Notes under the pieces: model-generated
What the model was told of the DNA's origin: nothing
The model's input: the letters and a program-made list of their open reading frames with translations, nothing else
Database searches by the model: none
Part shown: in pieces, positions 35,300 through 43,578 of the stretch
Layout of the letters: the number at the start of each line of letters is the position of its first letter
Numbering within the stretch: position 1 is the stretch's first letter
Source: Flagellimonas sp. 389
GTDB taxonomy: Bacteria; Bacteroidota; Bacteroidia; Flavobacteriales; Flavobacteriaceae
Length of the DNA stretch: 64,000 nucleotides
Direction of reading: 5' to 3'
Assembly (NCBI RefSeq): GCF_018449435.1
Contig: NZ_JAHCMU010000020.1
Span: 1-64,000 of the forward strand
Position numbers and translations under genes: made by a program

Positions 35300-38200
35300 A
35301 TGTCAAAAAGACTTCTTTTTTACTTCACAAGTATTTTAATTTTTCTGTTTATTTCTTGTTCAGAAAAGAAGACAGAAGAAAAAGATAAATCTTCCCAACT
35401 ACTTTTCACGGCCTTAGATAGCACACAAACTGGTATATCCTTTATAAATCAAATAGAAAATGAGGAAGATTTTAATATTTTCCTGTACCGAAACTTCTAT
35501 AATGGCGGTGGGGTTGCTATTGGAGACATCAATAAAGACGGATTGCCCGACATCTACCTTACCGCTAACCGCAAAAAAAACAAACTGTTTCTAAACAAAG
35601 GAAATTTCACTTTTGAAGACATTACTGAGTCTGCTGGTGTTTCCGGAACCAAAGCATGGTCAACCGGGGTAGTTTTGGTGGATATCAATGCCGATGGCCT
35701 TTTGGATATTTACGTCTGCAATGCTGGTAATATTAAAGGAGATGACCAGAAAAATGAACTCTTCATCAACAATGGAGATTTAACGTTTACCGAAAAAGCG
35801 GAACAATACAACTTAGCAGATAGTGGGTTCACTACGCATGCAGCATTCTTCGATTATGATAAAGATGGAGACCTTGATGTATACATGCTGAACAACAGCT
35901 TCATCCCAGTAGCTAGTTTAGGGTATGAAAATAAAAGAGACTTAAGAGCCGAAGACTGGAATGTCATAGATGAAATAAAAGGTGGTGGAGATAAACTGTT
36001 TCGAAATGATAATGGTGTTTTTAAAGATGTAAGCGAGGAGGCCAACATATACGGGAGCCTTGTGGGGTTTGGTCTAGGAGTCACTATAGGGGATATTAAC
36101 AATGATCTTTTCCCTGATATCTATGTGTCCAATGATTTTTTTGAACATGACTATCTCTACATTAACAATCAAGATGGAACTTTTACCGAAAGTATTAAGG
36201 ATTGGGCCAACCATTTAAGCTTATTTTCCATGGGAGCGGATATGGCAGATATCAATAACGATGGAAAGTCGGATATTTTTGTTACGGATATGTTGCCCGA
36301 AGGCGATGAAAGATTGAAAAACACGACTACTTTTGAGACCTACGACACACACCAACGAAAACTGCAGAATGATTATTATTATCAATACATGCAGAATACG
36401 CTGCAACTGAATCAAGGAAATTCGTTTTCAGAGATTGCCAATTATAGTGGAGTTTCCGGAACGGACTGGAGCTGGGGAGCGCTTCTCTTCGATATGGATA
36501 ATGACGGTTATCGAGATATTTATGTGTGCAACGGTATTTACCATGACTTGACCAATCAAGACTTTATAGATTTTTTTGAAGATGTAGCTAGGCAACAAAC
36601 TGCTATTTCTGGGAGTAAAGACCAAAAAGATGCGGTAATCAATGCTATGCCCTCCACCCCTATCTCAAATTATGCTTTTAAAAACAATGGAGATTTAACT
36701 TTTTCAAATTCATCTGAAAGTTGGGGATTAAATACCCCTAGTTTTTCCAACGGGGCAGCCTATGGGGATTTAGACAACGATGGTGACTTGGATATCATTG
36801 TAAACAACGTAAACCAAGAACTTTTTGTATACCGAAATAACTCCGAAAAGAGCTCGAACAATTATATCAATATAAATCTGGTAGGGAAGGCTCCGAATAC
36901 CTTTGGGGTAGGCAGCGTTGTAGAAGTTTTTACAGGGAGCGAAATAATACGGCAAGAATTGATTCCGAGCAGAGGTTTTCAATCCTCGGTAGATTATAAA
37001 ATGGTTATAGGCCTCGGAAAAAAATCAACGATTGATTCGTTACGGGTGATATGGCCCAATGATGAAACCCAAACACTCACATCCGTTACCATCAACACAA
37101 CATTAATACTCAAACAAGTTGATGCTGTTGAAATTTTCAAAAAGATTGAAGAAATCAAAACACCATTTTTGACCGAAATAGAATCTTCGATACCTAGGCA
37201 TATTGAGGACAGGCATGTAGATTTTGATTATGAAGGGCTTATATCAAAAATGCTTTCCAAAGAAGGACCAACAATTGCTGTAGCGGATATTGACAATGAT
37301 GGCAATGAAGATATTTTTATTGGTGGTGCCAAAGGCGAAGCCGCAAAAATATATCTGCACAAAGGGAATGGCACACTAAAGCCAGCATATGTCCAAGATG
37401 TTTTTAGGGCCGATAGGCTTTTTGAAGATACTGCTTCTGCTTTTGTAGATGTAGATGGAGATGGAGATATGGATTTAGTGGTTGGATCAGGCGGAAACAT
37501 TCCTGGGGATGCAAGCAATTACCAGAATCGCATCTATATTAATGATGGAAAAGGAAACTTTTCCAAAAGCCCTAATAAAATAGCAAGTCTCAATACCAAT
37601 GTTTCGGTAATTGCTCCCTATGATTTTGATGCTGATGGTGACCAAGACCTTTTTATTGGAAGCAGAAGTATCCCTGGCACATATGGTGTTACACCACAGC
37701 ACCTATTTCTGCAGAATGATGGGAAAGGAAACTTTTCGGACATAACTGAAAGTAAAGCATTCCACCTTAAAAAAGCAGGAATGGTCACAGACGCCAAATG
37801 GGCAGATGTAGATGGGGATTCGAAAAAAGATTTGGTGGTAATGACCGATTGGGGAAGTCCTAAGATTTTCAAGAACAACGGAAGAAGACTTAGTCCGAAA
37901 ACAAGTTCATTAGACAACTTACTCGGTTGGTGGAATACGGTTTATCCTAAAGATTTGGACAATGATGGCGATATAGATCTGGTATTGGGAAACCAAGGAA
38001 GCAATGCCGCGTACAATGCCACAAAAGAAGCTCCGGCCAAAATGTTTATCAACGATTTTGATGATAATGGAACAATAGAACAAATCGTTACAAGAAGTAT
38101 TGATAATAAAGATTTTCCCGTATCCCTAAAAAGAGAACTGACCTCACAACTCGTATCGTTAAAAAAACAGAATTTGAAGTTTTCGGACTACGCAACTAAA

Positions 38201-38635
38201 AGTATTGATCAATTGATAGATACCAGCATTTTAAAAAACACTATTGTCAAAGAGGTTAATACTACCGAGAGCGTTATTGCGATAAACGATGGAACTGGTA
38301 ATTTTGACATAAAGAAGCTGCCAAGAGAGACACAATTTTCGTGCATTTGTAGTGTTAACTGCAAGGATATTAACGGAGATGGCAAACTCGATATCATTTT
38401 AGCGGGCAATAATTACAATTTTAAGCCACAGTATGGTAGACTGGACGCAAGTTATGGTAGTGTCTTAATTGCAAGTGAAAATGGCGAGTACGATTGGTTA
38501 CCTCATGATGAATCTGGTTTTTATGTGAGAGGTGAAGTAAAACATCTTCAAACCTTTAAAGATAAAAATGGTGTAGCGTTTTTATTTGTTGCCATCAATA
38601 GTCAGAAACCAAAAATATTTAGATACAACAAGTAG
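35300..38635 (+). CDS. VCBS/FG-GAP repeat lipoprotein with ASPIC/UnbV domain (CRTAC1-like), paralogue 1
   Basis: I start at the ATG at 35300 since it opens a lipoprotein signal ending IFLFISC; the frame extends to 35219 but that adds a second hydrophobic stretch. The 1111-residue protein has many FG-GAP/VCBS repeats with Ca2+-binding D-x-[DN]-x-D-G loops (DINKDGLPDIY, DINADGLLDIY, DYDKDGDLDVY, DLDNDGDLDII and more), so two or more beta-propellers. An ASPIC/UnbV module (SRGFQSSVDYKMVIGLG...DSLRVIWPN, about 580-625) lies between them. Such proteins sit beside SusCD pairs in many flavobacteria; role unproven, perhaps surface ligand binding. It resembles the genes at 48746 and 52038. Confidence 0.85.
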   Translation: MSKRLLFYFTSILIFLFISCSEKKTEEKDKSSQLLFTALDSTQTGISFINQIENEEDFNIFLYRNFYNGGGVAIGDINKDGLPDIYLTANRKKNKLFLNKGNFTFEDITESAGVSGTKAWSTGVVLVDINADGLLDIYVCNAGNIKGDDQKNELFINNGDLTFTEKAEQYNLADSGFTTHAAFFDYDKDGDLDVYMLNNSFIPVASLGYENKRDLRAEDWNVIDEIKGGGDKLFRNDNGVFKDVSEEANIYGSLVGFGLGVTIGDINNDLFPDIYVSNDFFEHDYLYINNQDGTFTESIKDWANHLSLFSMGADMADINNDGKSDIFVTDMLPEGDERLKNTTTFETYDTHQRKLQNDYYYQYMQNTLQLNQGNSFSEIANYSGVSGTDWSWGALLFDMDNDGYRDIYVCNGIYHDLTNQDFIDFFEDVARQQTAISGSKDQKDAVINAMPSTPISNYAFKNNGDLTFSNSSESWGLNTPSFSNGAAYGDLDNDGDLDIIVNNVNQELFVYRNNSEKSSNNYININLVGKAPNTFGVGSVVEVFTGSEIIRQELIPSRGFQSSVDYKMVIGLGKKSTIDSLRVIWPNDETQTLTSVTINTTLILKQVDAVEIFKKIEEIKTPFLTEIESSIPRHIEDRHVDFDYEGLISKMLSKEGPTIAVADIDNDGNEDIFIGGAKGEAAKIYLHKGNGTLKPAYVQDVFRADRLFEDTASAFVDVDGDGDMDLVVGSGGNIPGDASNYQNRIYINDGKGNFSKSPNKIASLNTNVSVIAPYDFDADGDQDLFIGSRSIPGTYGVTPQHLFLQNDGKGNFSDITESKAFHLKKAGMVTDAKWADVDGDSKKDLVVMTDWGSPKIFKNNGRRLSPKTSSLDNLLGWWNTVYPKDLDNDGDIDLVLGNQGSNAAYNATKEAPAKMFINDFDDNGTIEQIVTRSIDNKDFPVSLKRELTSQLVSLKKQNLKFSDYATKSIDQLIDTSILKNTIVKEVNTTESVIAINDGTGNFDIKKLPRETQFSCICSVNCKDINGDGKLDIILAGNNYNFKPQYGRLDASYGSVLIASENGEYDWLPHDESGFYVRGEVKHLQTFKDKNGVAFLFVAINSQKPKIFRYNK

Positions 38636-38653
38636 CTATTCACAATTTATTGG

Positions 38654-38669
38654 ATGTAAACGTTTACAT
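38654..38669. promoter_or_regulatory. Perfect 16-bp LacI-type operator upstream of the YeiH-type gene
   Basis: ATGTAAACGTTTACAT is a perfect palindrome with a central CG, 29 bp before the ATG at 38699. The same 16 bp occurs at 41292-41307. The LacI gene at 39685 lies between the two copies and is the obvious binder. A -7-like TAGATTTA (38679-38686) is too near the start to be certain. Confidence 0.8.
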
Positions 38670-38698
38670 TTTTATTTGTAGATTTACAGCCATTCAGA

Positions 38699-39631
38699 AT
38701 GCTTTCAAAAACAGCGACATATATATTGGGTATAGTGGTACTTATTGGTACCCTTTTAGGATATATATCTCCTGCAATAGCCCTTGGTGCAGGAATGGTT
38801 TGCGGAATCTTCAAGATTGCCGAACAGGATTTAGTTCAAAACAGTAAGAATTTCCAAAAAACCTTGTTACAGCTTTCGGTGGTTGGACTTGGTTTCGGAA
38901 TTCACATGCAACAAGCCATAGAAGTTGGCTCAAATAGCTTTTTCATTACACTCATTACTATTGTTTGCACTTTTATCATTGCTTTTGCTATTGGCAAAAT
39001 TCTTAAATCAGAAAGAATTACCACAATATTGGTTGCTTCTGGAACAGCCATTTGTGGTGGCAGTGCTATTGCAGCGGTCAGTCCAAGTTTAAAAGCCGAT
39101 TCATCCCAAACCTCAATTTCACTTGCCATTGTTTTTTTGCTCAACGCTGTTGCACTATTTATCTTCCCATATATTGGTCATTACTTTGAACTAAATCAAA
39201 TTCAATTTGGTACTTGGAGCGCCATCGCTATTCACGACACAAGTTCTGTGGTCGGCGCAGCGGAAGTTTACGGAAATGTTGCATTAAATGTAGCTACCAC
39301 TACTAAACTGGTCAGAACACTTTGGATCATTCCATTAGTACTGATCATTTCGTTCGGTTCTAACTCAAAAGAAAAATTTACATTCCCATGGTTCATTTTT
39401 GGGTTTATCGGGGCAATGTTGATCAATTCTTACGTACCATCCGCTGAGGTTTTTAGTGAACATATTGTATGGGGTGCACGAAAGGCATTGATATTCACAC
39501 TTTTCTTGATCGGTTTACAAATTAACATTTCACAACTAAAAAAGCTTGGCTTCAACATTCTAATAGTTGGTATTTTTACATGGATTGTTTTGGGCGTTGT
39601 CTCTTTACTATATGTCTTAAATTACGTTTAA
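38699..39631 (+). CDS. YeiH-family putative sulfate/sulfite exporter
   Basis: A 310-residue polytopic protein (about ten hydrophobic segments) of the YeiH/Cons_hypoth698 family, annotated as putative sulfate exporters. Family marks include LLQLSVVGLGFGIHM, ATTKLVRTLWIIP and the central SGTAICGGSAIAAVSP, with IAIHDTSSVVGAA in the middle. The operator at 38654-38669 precedes it and the LacI gene follows after 53 bp, so they form one operon. Next to a sulfonate monooxygenase and sulfite oxidase, export of toxic sulfite or of sulfate is the natural role; direct biochemical proof for the family is thin. Confidence 0.83.
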   Translation: MLSKTATYILGIVVLIGTLLGYISPAIALGAGMVCGIFKIAEQDLVQNSKNFQKTLLQLSVVGLGFGIHMQQAIEVGSNSFFITLITIVCTFIIAFAIGKILKSERITTILVASGTAICGGSAIAAVSPSLKADSSQTSISLAIVFLLNAVALFIFPYIGHYFELNQIQFGTWSAIAIHDTSSVVGAAEVYGNVALNVATTTKLVRTLWIIPLVLIISFGSNSKEKFTFPWFIFGFIGAMLINSYVPSAEVFSEHIVWGARKALIFTLFLIGLQINISQLKKLGFNILIVGIFTWIVLGVVSLLYVLNYV

Positions 39632-39684
39632 CATTTTAGAAATTCCTTTTGTGAAATCACAAATAGGGTTTAATAAAGGCTTAC

Positions 39685-40686
39685 ATGGCGGGAATAAAGG
39701 AAATTGCTAAACGAACTGGATTATCCTTAGCTACGGTATCAAGGGTATTCAACAACAGTGCGCTAGTTTCTCCAACAACAAGGCAAAAAGTACTAAAAGC
39801 AGCAAAAGACCTAGATTACCAGCCCAATATTACAGCGGCAGCTTTGCGCAGTGGAAAAAGCAAAATCATTGGGGTAATCGTCCCAGAAGTGAACAATTAT
39901 TTTTTTAGTGGTATCATAAATGGAATAGAAGGAATTGTAAGCGAATCCGATTATAATATCATCATTGCACAATCCCATGAATCGCAAAAGAAAGAAAACG
40001 AAGCCCTAAACTCGTTTCTAAAACTAAATGTGGAGGGCATATTACTGTCCATTTCCAAACAAACAACTGACTTTTCTTCAATTAAAAAAATATTGAAGAG
40101 CAAAACACCCATAGTTTTCTTCGACAGGATACCAAATTTAGATAGTGTAAACTCTGTAACGCTCAACGATTATATGGGAGCCTTTATGGCAACAGAGCAT
40201 TTACTAGAGAGAAATTGCAAAAACCTTGTTCATATTGCAGGTGACCCTAATGTTTCTATCTTTAATGATCGACACAAAGGATTTTCCAACGCTATTTTAA
40301 AAAGCGAACAAATTGGTGTTACCGCTACTTCGATTGAACTTACTACAGATGTAAAGAAGGATATGAAAATCTTAAAAACCCTGTTCAAATCAAATCCAAA
40401 TGTGGACGGTATTTTTGCCTACGGGGACGAAGTAGGCCTTCATGTTTTAAACCTGCTCAAAGATTTAAAAGTAAATGTTCCAGAAAAAATAAAACTTATT
40501 GGATTTGGGAATGCAAATTTCAGCAACCTCACACAGCCCAAAATAAGTACTGTTGATCAAGAATGTTCTCAAATGGGAGAATTGGCAGCCGAGTTACTGC
40601 TCCAAAACCTCAACAATAAAAATGCAAAACCCCAAACCAAAGTACTATCACCCAAGTTAATTAAAAGAGCGTCTACTCAAGTATAG
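39685..40686 (+). CDS. LacI-family transcriptional regulator of the sulfonate locus
   Basis: A 333-residue LacI/GalR regulator. The HTH is IKEIAKRTGLSLATVSRVFNN (about 4-24) and the hinge LDYQPNITAAALRSGKSKIIG. The effector domain begins VIVPEVNNYFF and has the usual two-lobe pattern, with FGNANFSNLTQPKISTVDQ near the end. It is coded directly after the YeiH-type gene and lies between two identical 16-bp palindromes, so it very likely represses both promoters and itself. A small dyad TTGTGA-AA-TCACAA (39649-39662) just before it is unexplained. The inducer is probably a sugar or sugar sulfonate. Confidence 0.9.
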   Translation: MAGIKEIAKRTGLSLATVSRVFNNSALVSPTTRQKVLKAAKDLDYQPNITAAALRSGKSKIIGVIVPEVNNYFFSGIINGIEGIVSESDYNIIIAQSHESQKKENEALNSFLKLNVEGILLSISKQTTDFSSIKKILKSKTPIVFFDRIPNLDSVNSVTLNDYMGAFMATEHLLERNCKNLVHIAGDPNVSIFNDRHKGFSNAILKSEQIGVTATSIELTTDVKKDMKILKTLFKSNPNVDGIFAYGDEVGLHVLNLLKDLKVNVPEKIKLIGFGNANFSNLTQPKISTVDQECSQMGELAAELLLQNLNNKNAKPQTKVLSPKLIKRASTQV

Positions 40687-40691
40687 AATCC

Positions 40692-41234
40692 CTAAAACTT
40701 CAGCAGTTGAACAATTTGGTTCTGAATGGTTTTATCGGCATCCTCATGCATGGAATTGTTTTCTGAATTCAACAACTTAAAAATAGAAGAAATCGGATTT
40801 TTATTTGGATGGACATGAATTCCCAAGTGGTTCAACACATCTGCTAAATGATCCATCCCCCTCAAATTACCTGCTCTTCCCGAAGCTATTCCAGTAATAC
40901 AGGCTTTTTTATTATCAAAGCTTGGTTTAATTTCACGAACAGACATCGCATCCAAGAGTAGTTTTACAATTCCGGGATAACTCCCGTTGTATTCTGGAAC
41001 GAAAAACCAAAATTTAGAAGATGGTATAAAATAGGTGTCCTGTATCTCCTGAATCATTTTAGGTTGATCGGAATCTTTATACATGTTTTCATAAATGACA
41101 TTACCTGTAAGTGGTGCTAAATCCAAAAATATCACTTCTTCTTTGGTTGCCGAACAAAGCTTCTCGTATGCATGCTTAGCAAAGTGCAAAGTTTTGTTAT
41201 TTTTTCTATTGGATCCTGAGATTACTGTAATCAT
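40692..41234 (-). CDS. NAD(P)H-dependent FMN reductase
   Basis: A 180-residue flavodoxin-like reductase. GSNRKNNKT (7-15) is the FMN-phosphate loop, and FVPEYNGSYPGIVKLLLDAM (about 78-97) is the family signature shared with SsuE-, ChrR- and azoreductase-type proteins. Such enzymes supply reduced FMN to two-component monooxygenases. It is divergent from the AKR-monooxygenase genes, with the LacI operator at 41292-41307 between them, so it is almost surely co-regulated with the SsuD-family enzyme at 42271 and would be its electron donor. It is convergent with the LacI gene (5 bp). Confidence 0.87.
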   Translation of the reverse strand: MITVISGSNRKNNKTLHFAKHAYEKLCSATKEEVIFLDLAPLTGNVIYENMYKDSDQPKMIQEIQDTYFIPSSKFWFFVPEYNGSYPGIVKLLLDAMSVREIKPSFDNKKACITGIASGRAGNLRGMDHLADVLNHLGIHVHPNKNPISSIFKLLNSENNSMHEDADKTIQNQIVQLLKF

Positions 41235-41291
41235 TCAAGCTAAAAATCAAATTAAACATAATATTTGATGGCGAAAATATGGAATTTTATA

Positions 41292-41307
41292 ATGTAAACG
41301 TTTACAT
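41292..41307. promoter_or_regulatory. Perfect LacI-type operator in the FMN reductase / AKR divergent region
   Basis: ATGTAAACGTTTACAT, identical to 38654-38669; with flanking A/T it extends to an 18-bp palindrome (41291-41308). It ends 16 bp before the -7 element at 41324-41331, so it covers the -33 region of the AKR promoter and would block it. It lies about 58 bp before the FMN reductase start on the other strand. Confidence 0.85.
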
Positions 41308-41323
41308 TTATCAGTAATTTATT

Positions 41324-41331
41324 TAAATTTG
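41324..41331 (+). promoter_or_regulatory. -7 element of the AKR-monooxygenase transcript
   Basis: TAAATTTG fits TAnnTTTG exactly. It overlaps the TTG at 41329, so that codon cannot be the translation start; the ATG at 41359 is 27 bp downstream. Confidence 0.65.
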
Positions 41332-41358
41332 ACCCTTAACACGACTCATTTAGCATAC

Positions 41359-42249
41359 ATGAAACTGACAAAAGACAGTATTTCCCCATATATTATCGGT
41401 ACCATGAGATTGGGTACGTGGGGGAGCAATCTTAATACCACCGAATATGAACGTTTTATCGAAGGATGCCTTGATCTAGACTTAATAGATTTTGACCATG
41501 CAGATATTTATGGACACTACACCACCGAGGACGATTTCGGAAATGTGCTCAAGTCCAGAAAGGATTTAAGAAAGAAAATGCGCATTACTACTAAATGTGG
41601 TATAAAATTAATCTCAGAAAACAGACCTGAACATAAAATCAAATCATACGATTTAAGTGCAGATCATATAATTACTTCGGTCGAAAAATCGTTGGCAAGC
41701 CTTCAAACGGATTATATAGATGTGCTCTTGCTGCACAGACCAGATTACTTGTTTGATCCTCATGAGATTGCCGCTGCTTTTTCAAAACTTAAAAAAGAAG
41801 GAAAGGTTTTAGATTTTGGGGTGTCCAATTTCTCACCTTCGCAATTCGATTTATTGCACTCCCTTACTCCTTTGGTCACAAATCAAGTTGAAATATCATT
41901 ATTGCACAGAAACGCTTTTGAAGATGGCACGTTGGATCAATGTCAAAAGTTAAATGTAATTCCGACCGCATGGTCCCCGCTCGGTGGAGGACTGTTGTTC
42001 AAAGAAGGAGCGGATGAAAAAATCCAAGCTATTCAAAAAACGTTGAGCACACTTGCGGAAAAGTATAGTGCAACTAGTGACCAAATCCTTTACGCATGGT
42101 TGCGGAAACATCCGTCAGGAATCATTCCCGTTCTGGGAACCTCAAAGATTGAGCGTATTCAAATAGCAAAACAAGCCCTGGACATCACATTGACCCACGA
42201 AGAATGGTATATGCTATGGGAGGCAGCACTAGGTAGAGAGATTGATTAG
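41359..42249 (+). CDS. Aldo/keto reductase, YdhF-like, of the sulfonate locus
   Basis: A 296-residue NADPH-type AKR barrel. The catalytic tetrad can be placed as Asp46 and Tyr51 (DFDHADIYG), Lys79 (TTKCG) and His126 (LLLHRPDYL). The C-terminal VLGTSKIERIQIAKQAL contacts the cofactor phosphate. The start is ATG 41359 since the longer TTG frame begins inside the promoter. It is directly upstream of an SsuD-family monooxygenase (21 bp). SsuD chemistry gives an aldehyde plus sulfite, and this enzyme is well placed to reduce the aldehyde, as SmoB reduces 6-oxo-glucose in the Agrobacterium sulfoquinovose pathway. The role is inferred from context. Confidence 0.88.
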   Translation: MKLTKDSISPYIIGTMRLGTWGSNLNTTEYERFIEGCLDLDLIDFDHADIYGHYTTEDDFGNVLKSRKDLRKKMRITTKCGIKLISENRPEHKIKSYDLSADHIITSVEKSLASLQTDYIDVLLLHRPDYLFDPHEIAAAFSKLKKEGKVLDFGVSNFSPSQFDLLHSLTPLVTNQVEISLLHRNAFEDGTLDQCQKLNVIPTAWSPLGGGLLFKEGADEKIQAIQKTLSTLAEKYSATSDQILYAWLRKHPSGIIPVLGTSKIERIQIAKQALDITLTHEEWYMLWEAALGREID

Positions 42250-42270
42250 ATAAAATATAAAGAAACTACA

Positions 42271-43428
42271 ATGGATAATTTAAAAATAGAAATAAGATCT
42301 CCTCATTTAGAAGGAGCTGAAGTATCATGGTTTGCTCCAATTTGTAACGGAGACGATAGGTATTTGGGTGAACGAAGCATGAATCACAAAAGTACCTTTG
42401 AGAACACTTCCCAAATAGTACTTACTGCGGATAAAAATGGGTTTCGAAATATTTTATGTCCTTCATCATATCAAGTTGGACAAGATACACTCCCTTTTGT
42501 TTCCGCAGTTGCTCCAATGACGGAACAAATCAATTTATTGGCTGCAATTCGCTGCGGAGAAATTCACCCTCCGATGTTAGCAAGAACGTTGGCCACCATA
42601 GATCATATTTTAAAAGGCAGATTCACCATTAATATCATTTCCTCTCCCCTACCTGGCGAAGAAATGTCATCGGAAGACCGGTACCAAAGATCAAGAGAGG
42701 TAATTGAAATTTTAAAACAAATTTGGACGCAAGATGATATCGATTATAAAGGCAAGTTCTATAATTTGAAGCTTTCGTCCTCTCCTGGCAAACCTTATCA
42801 AAATGGTGGTCCATTACTCTATTTTGGAGGTTATTCACCTGCTGCAGTAGATTTATGTGCCGAACACTGCGATGTATATCTTATGTGGCCCGAGACTGAA
42901 GGAAACCTTCGTAAACTTATGGAAAACATGAGCGCAAAAGCAGCAAGTTATGGACGTAAAATCGACTTTGGGCTAAGGGTACATGTAGTGGTACGAGAAA
43001 CCGAAGAAGAAGCACGAGCATATGCTGATAGTATTGTTTCCAAATTGGAAGTAGAACAAGGAAAGGAAATACGGGAAAGAGCCTTGGATGCAAAATCTTA
43101 TGGAGTAAGCAGACAAGCGGAAATGAGAGAAATAGCCGAAGACGATGGCTATATAGAACCGCATATGTGGACAGGAATCGGCAGGGGACGTTCAGGATGT
43201 GGAGCAGCACTCGTTGGAAATCCAGACCAAATCGTAGAGAAACTAAACAGGTATATGGACATGGGAATCAGGGCATTTATATTTTCTGGTTATCCCCATA
43301 AGGAAGAGTGCGAACGTTTTGCAAAACTGGTTTTACCACGTCTAAAAACATTCTCAATGCCGAAAGTACAAGGAAAGGTAACTTCAGAAGAACCTATGAG
43401 TCCTTTAGGAGCTGGAATACGCATTTAA
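42271..43428 (+). CDS. SsuD-family FMNH2-dependent (alkane/sugar) sulfonate monooxygenase
   Basis: A luciferase-like monooxygenase of 385 residues, near the SsuD length of about 381. Shared SsuD stretches include PLLYFGGYSPAAVDLCAEHCDVYLMW (about 180-205), YGRKIDFGLRVHVVVRETEEEA, MWTGIGRGRSGCGAALVGNPDQI and FIFSGYPHKEECERFAKLVLP. The family splits R-CH2-SO3H with O2 and FMNH2 into an aldehyde and sulfite. A flavin reductase, an AKR, SorA/SorB-like sulfite oxidation genes and an exporter surround it, so this is the central enzyme of the locus. The substrate may be sulfoquinovose (as for SmoC) or another sulfonate. Confidence 0.9.
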   Translation: MDNLKIEIRSPHLEGAEVSWFAPICNGDDRYLGERSMNHKSTFENTSQIVLTADKNGFRNILCPSSYQVGQDTLPFVSAVAPMTEQINLLAAIRCGEIHPPMLARTLATIDHILKGRFTINIISSPLPGEEMSSEDRYQRSREVIEILKQIWTQDDIDYKGKFYNLKLSSSPGKPYQNGGPLLYFGGYSPAAVDLCAEHCDVYLMWPETEGNLRKLMENMSAKAASYGRKIDFGLRVHVVVRETEEEARAYADSIVSKLEVEQGKEIRERALDAKSYGVSRQAEMREIAEDDGYIEPHMWTGIGRGRSGCGAALVGNPDQIVEKLNRYMDMGIRAFIFSGYPHKEECERFAKLVLPRLKTFSMPKVQGKVTSEEPMSPLGAGIRI

Positions 43429-43513
43429 AGGTCCATAAAAAACTGATTTTGCAAACAAAATGGTATATTACATAATCAAGAATAATTTCATAACCAACCA
43501 CCTCAAACTAGGC

Positions 43514-43529
43514 CAATCATATTTGATTG
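43514..43529. promoter_or_regulatory. Dyad upstream of the first sodium/solute symporter gene
   Basis: CAATCA-TATT-TGATTG is a perfect 6-bp inverted repeat with a 4-nt spacer in the 150-bp gap before 43579. It differs from the LacI sites. It could be a second regulator's site or a weak hairpin. Confidence 0.3.
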
Positions 43530-43578
43530 TAAATTGGAATGCTGTGCTATGGAATTAACTCACTTAATTACATAGTCT

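Noticed and set aside
39649..39662. CRP-type site TTGTGA-AA-TCACAA before the LacI gene
   Set aside because: The spacer is 2 bp and not the 6 bp of CRP/FNR-like sites, and a promoter at this place is not evident. It may be a small hairpin.
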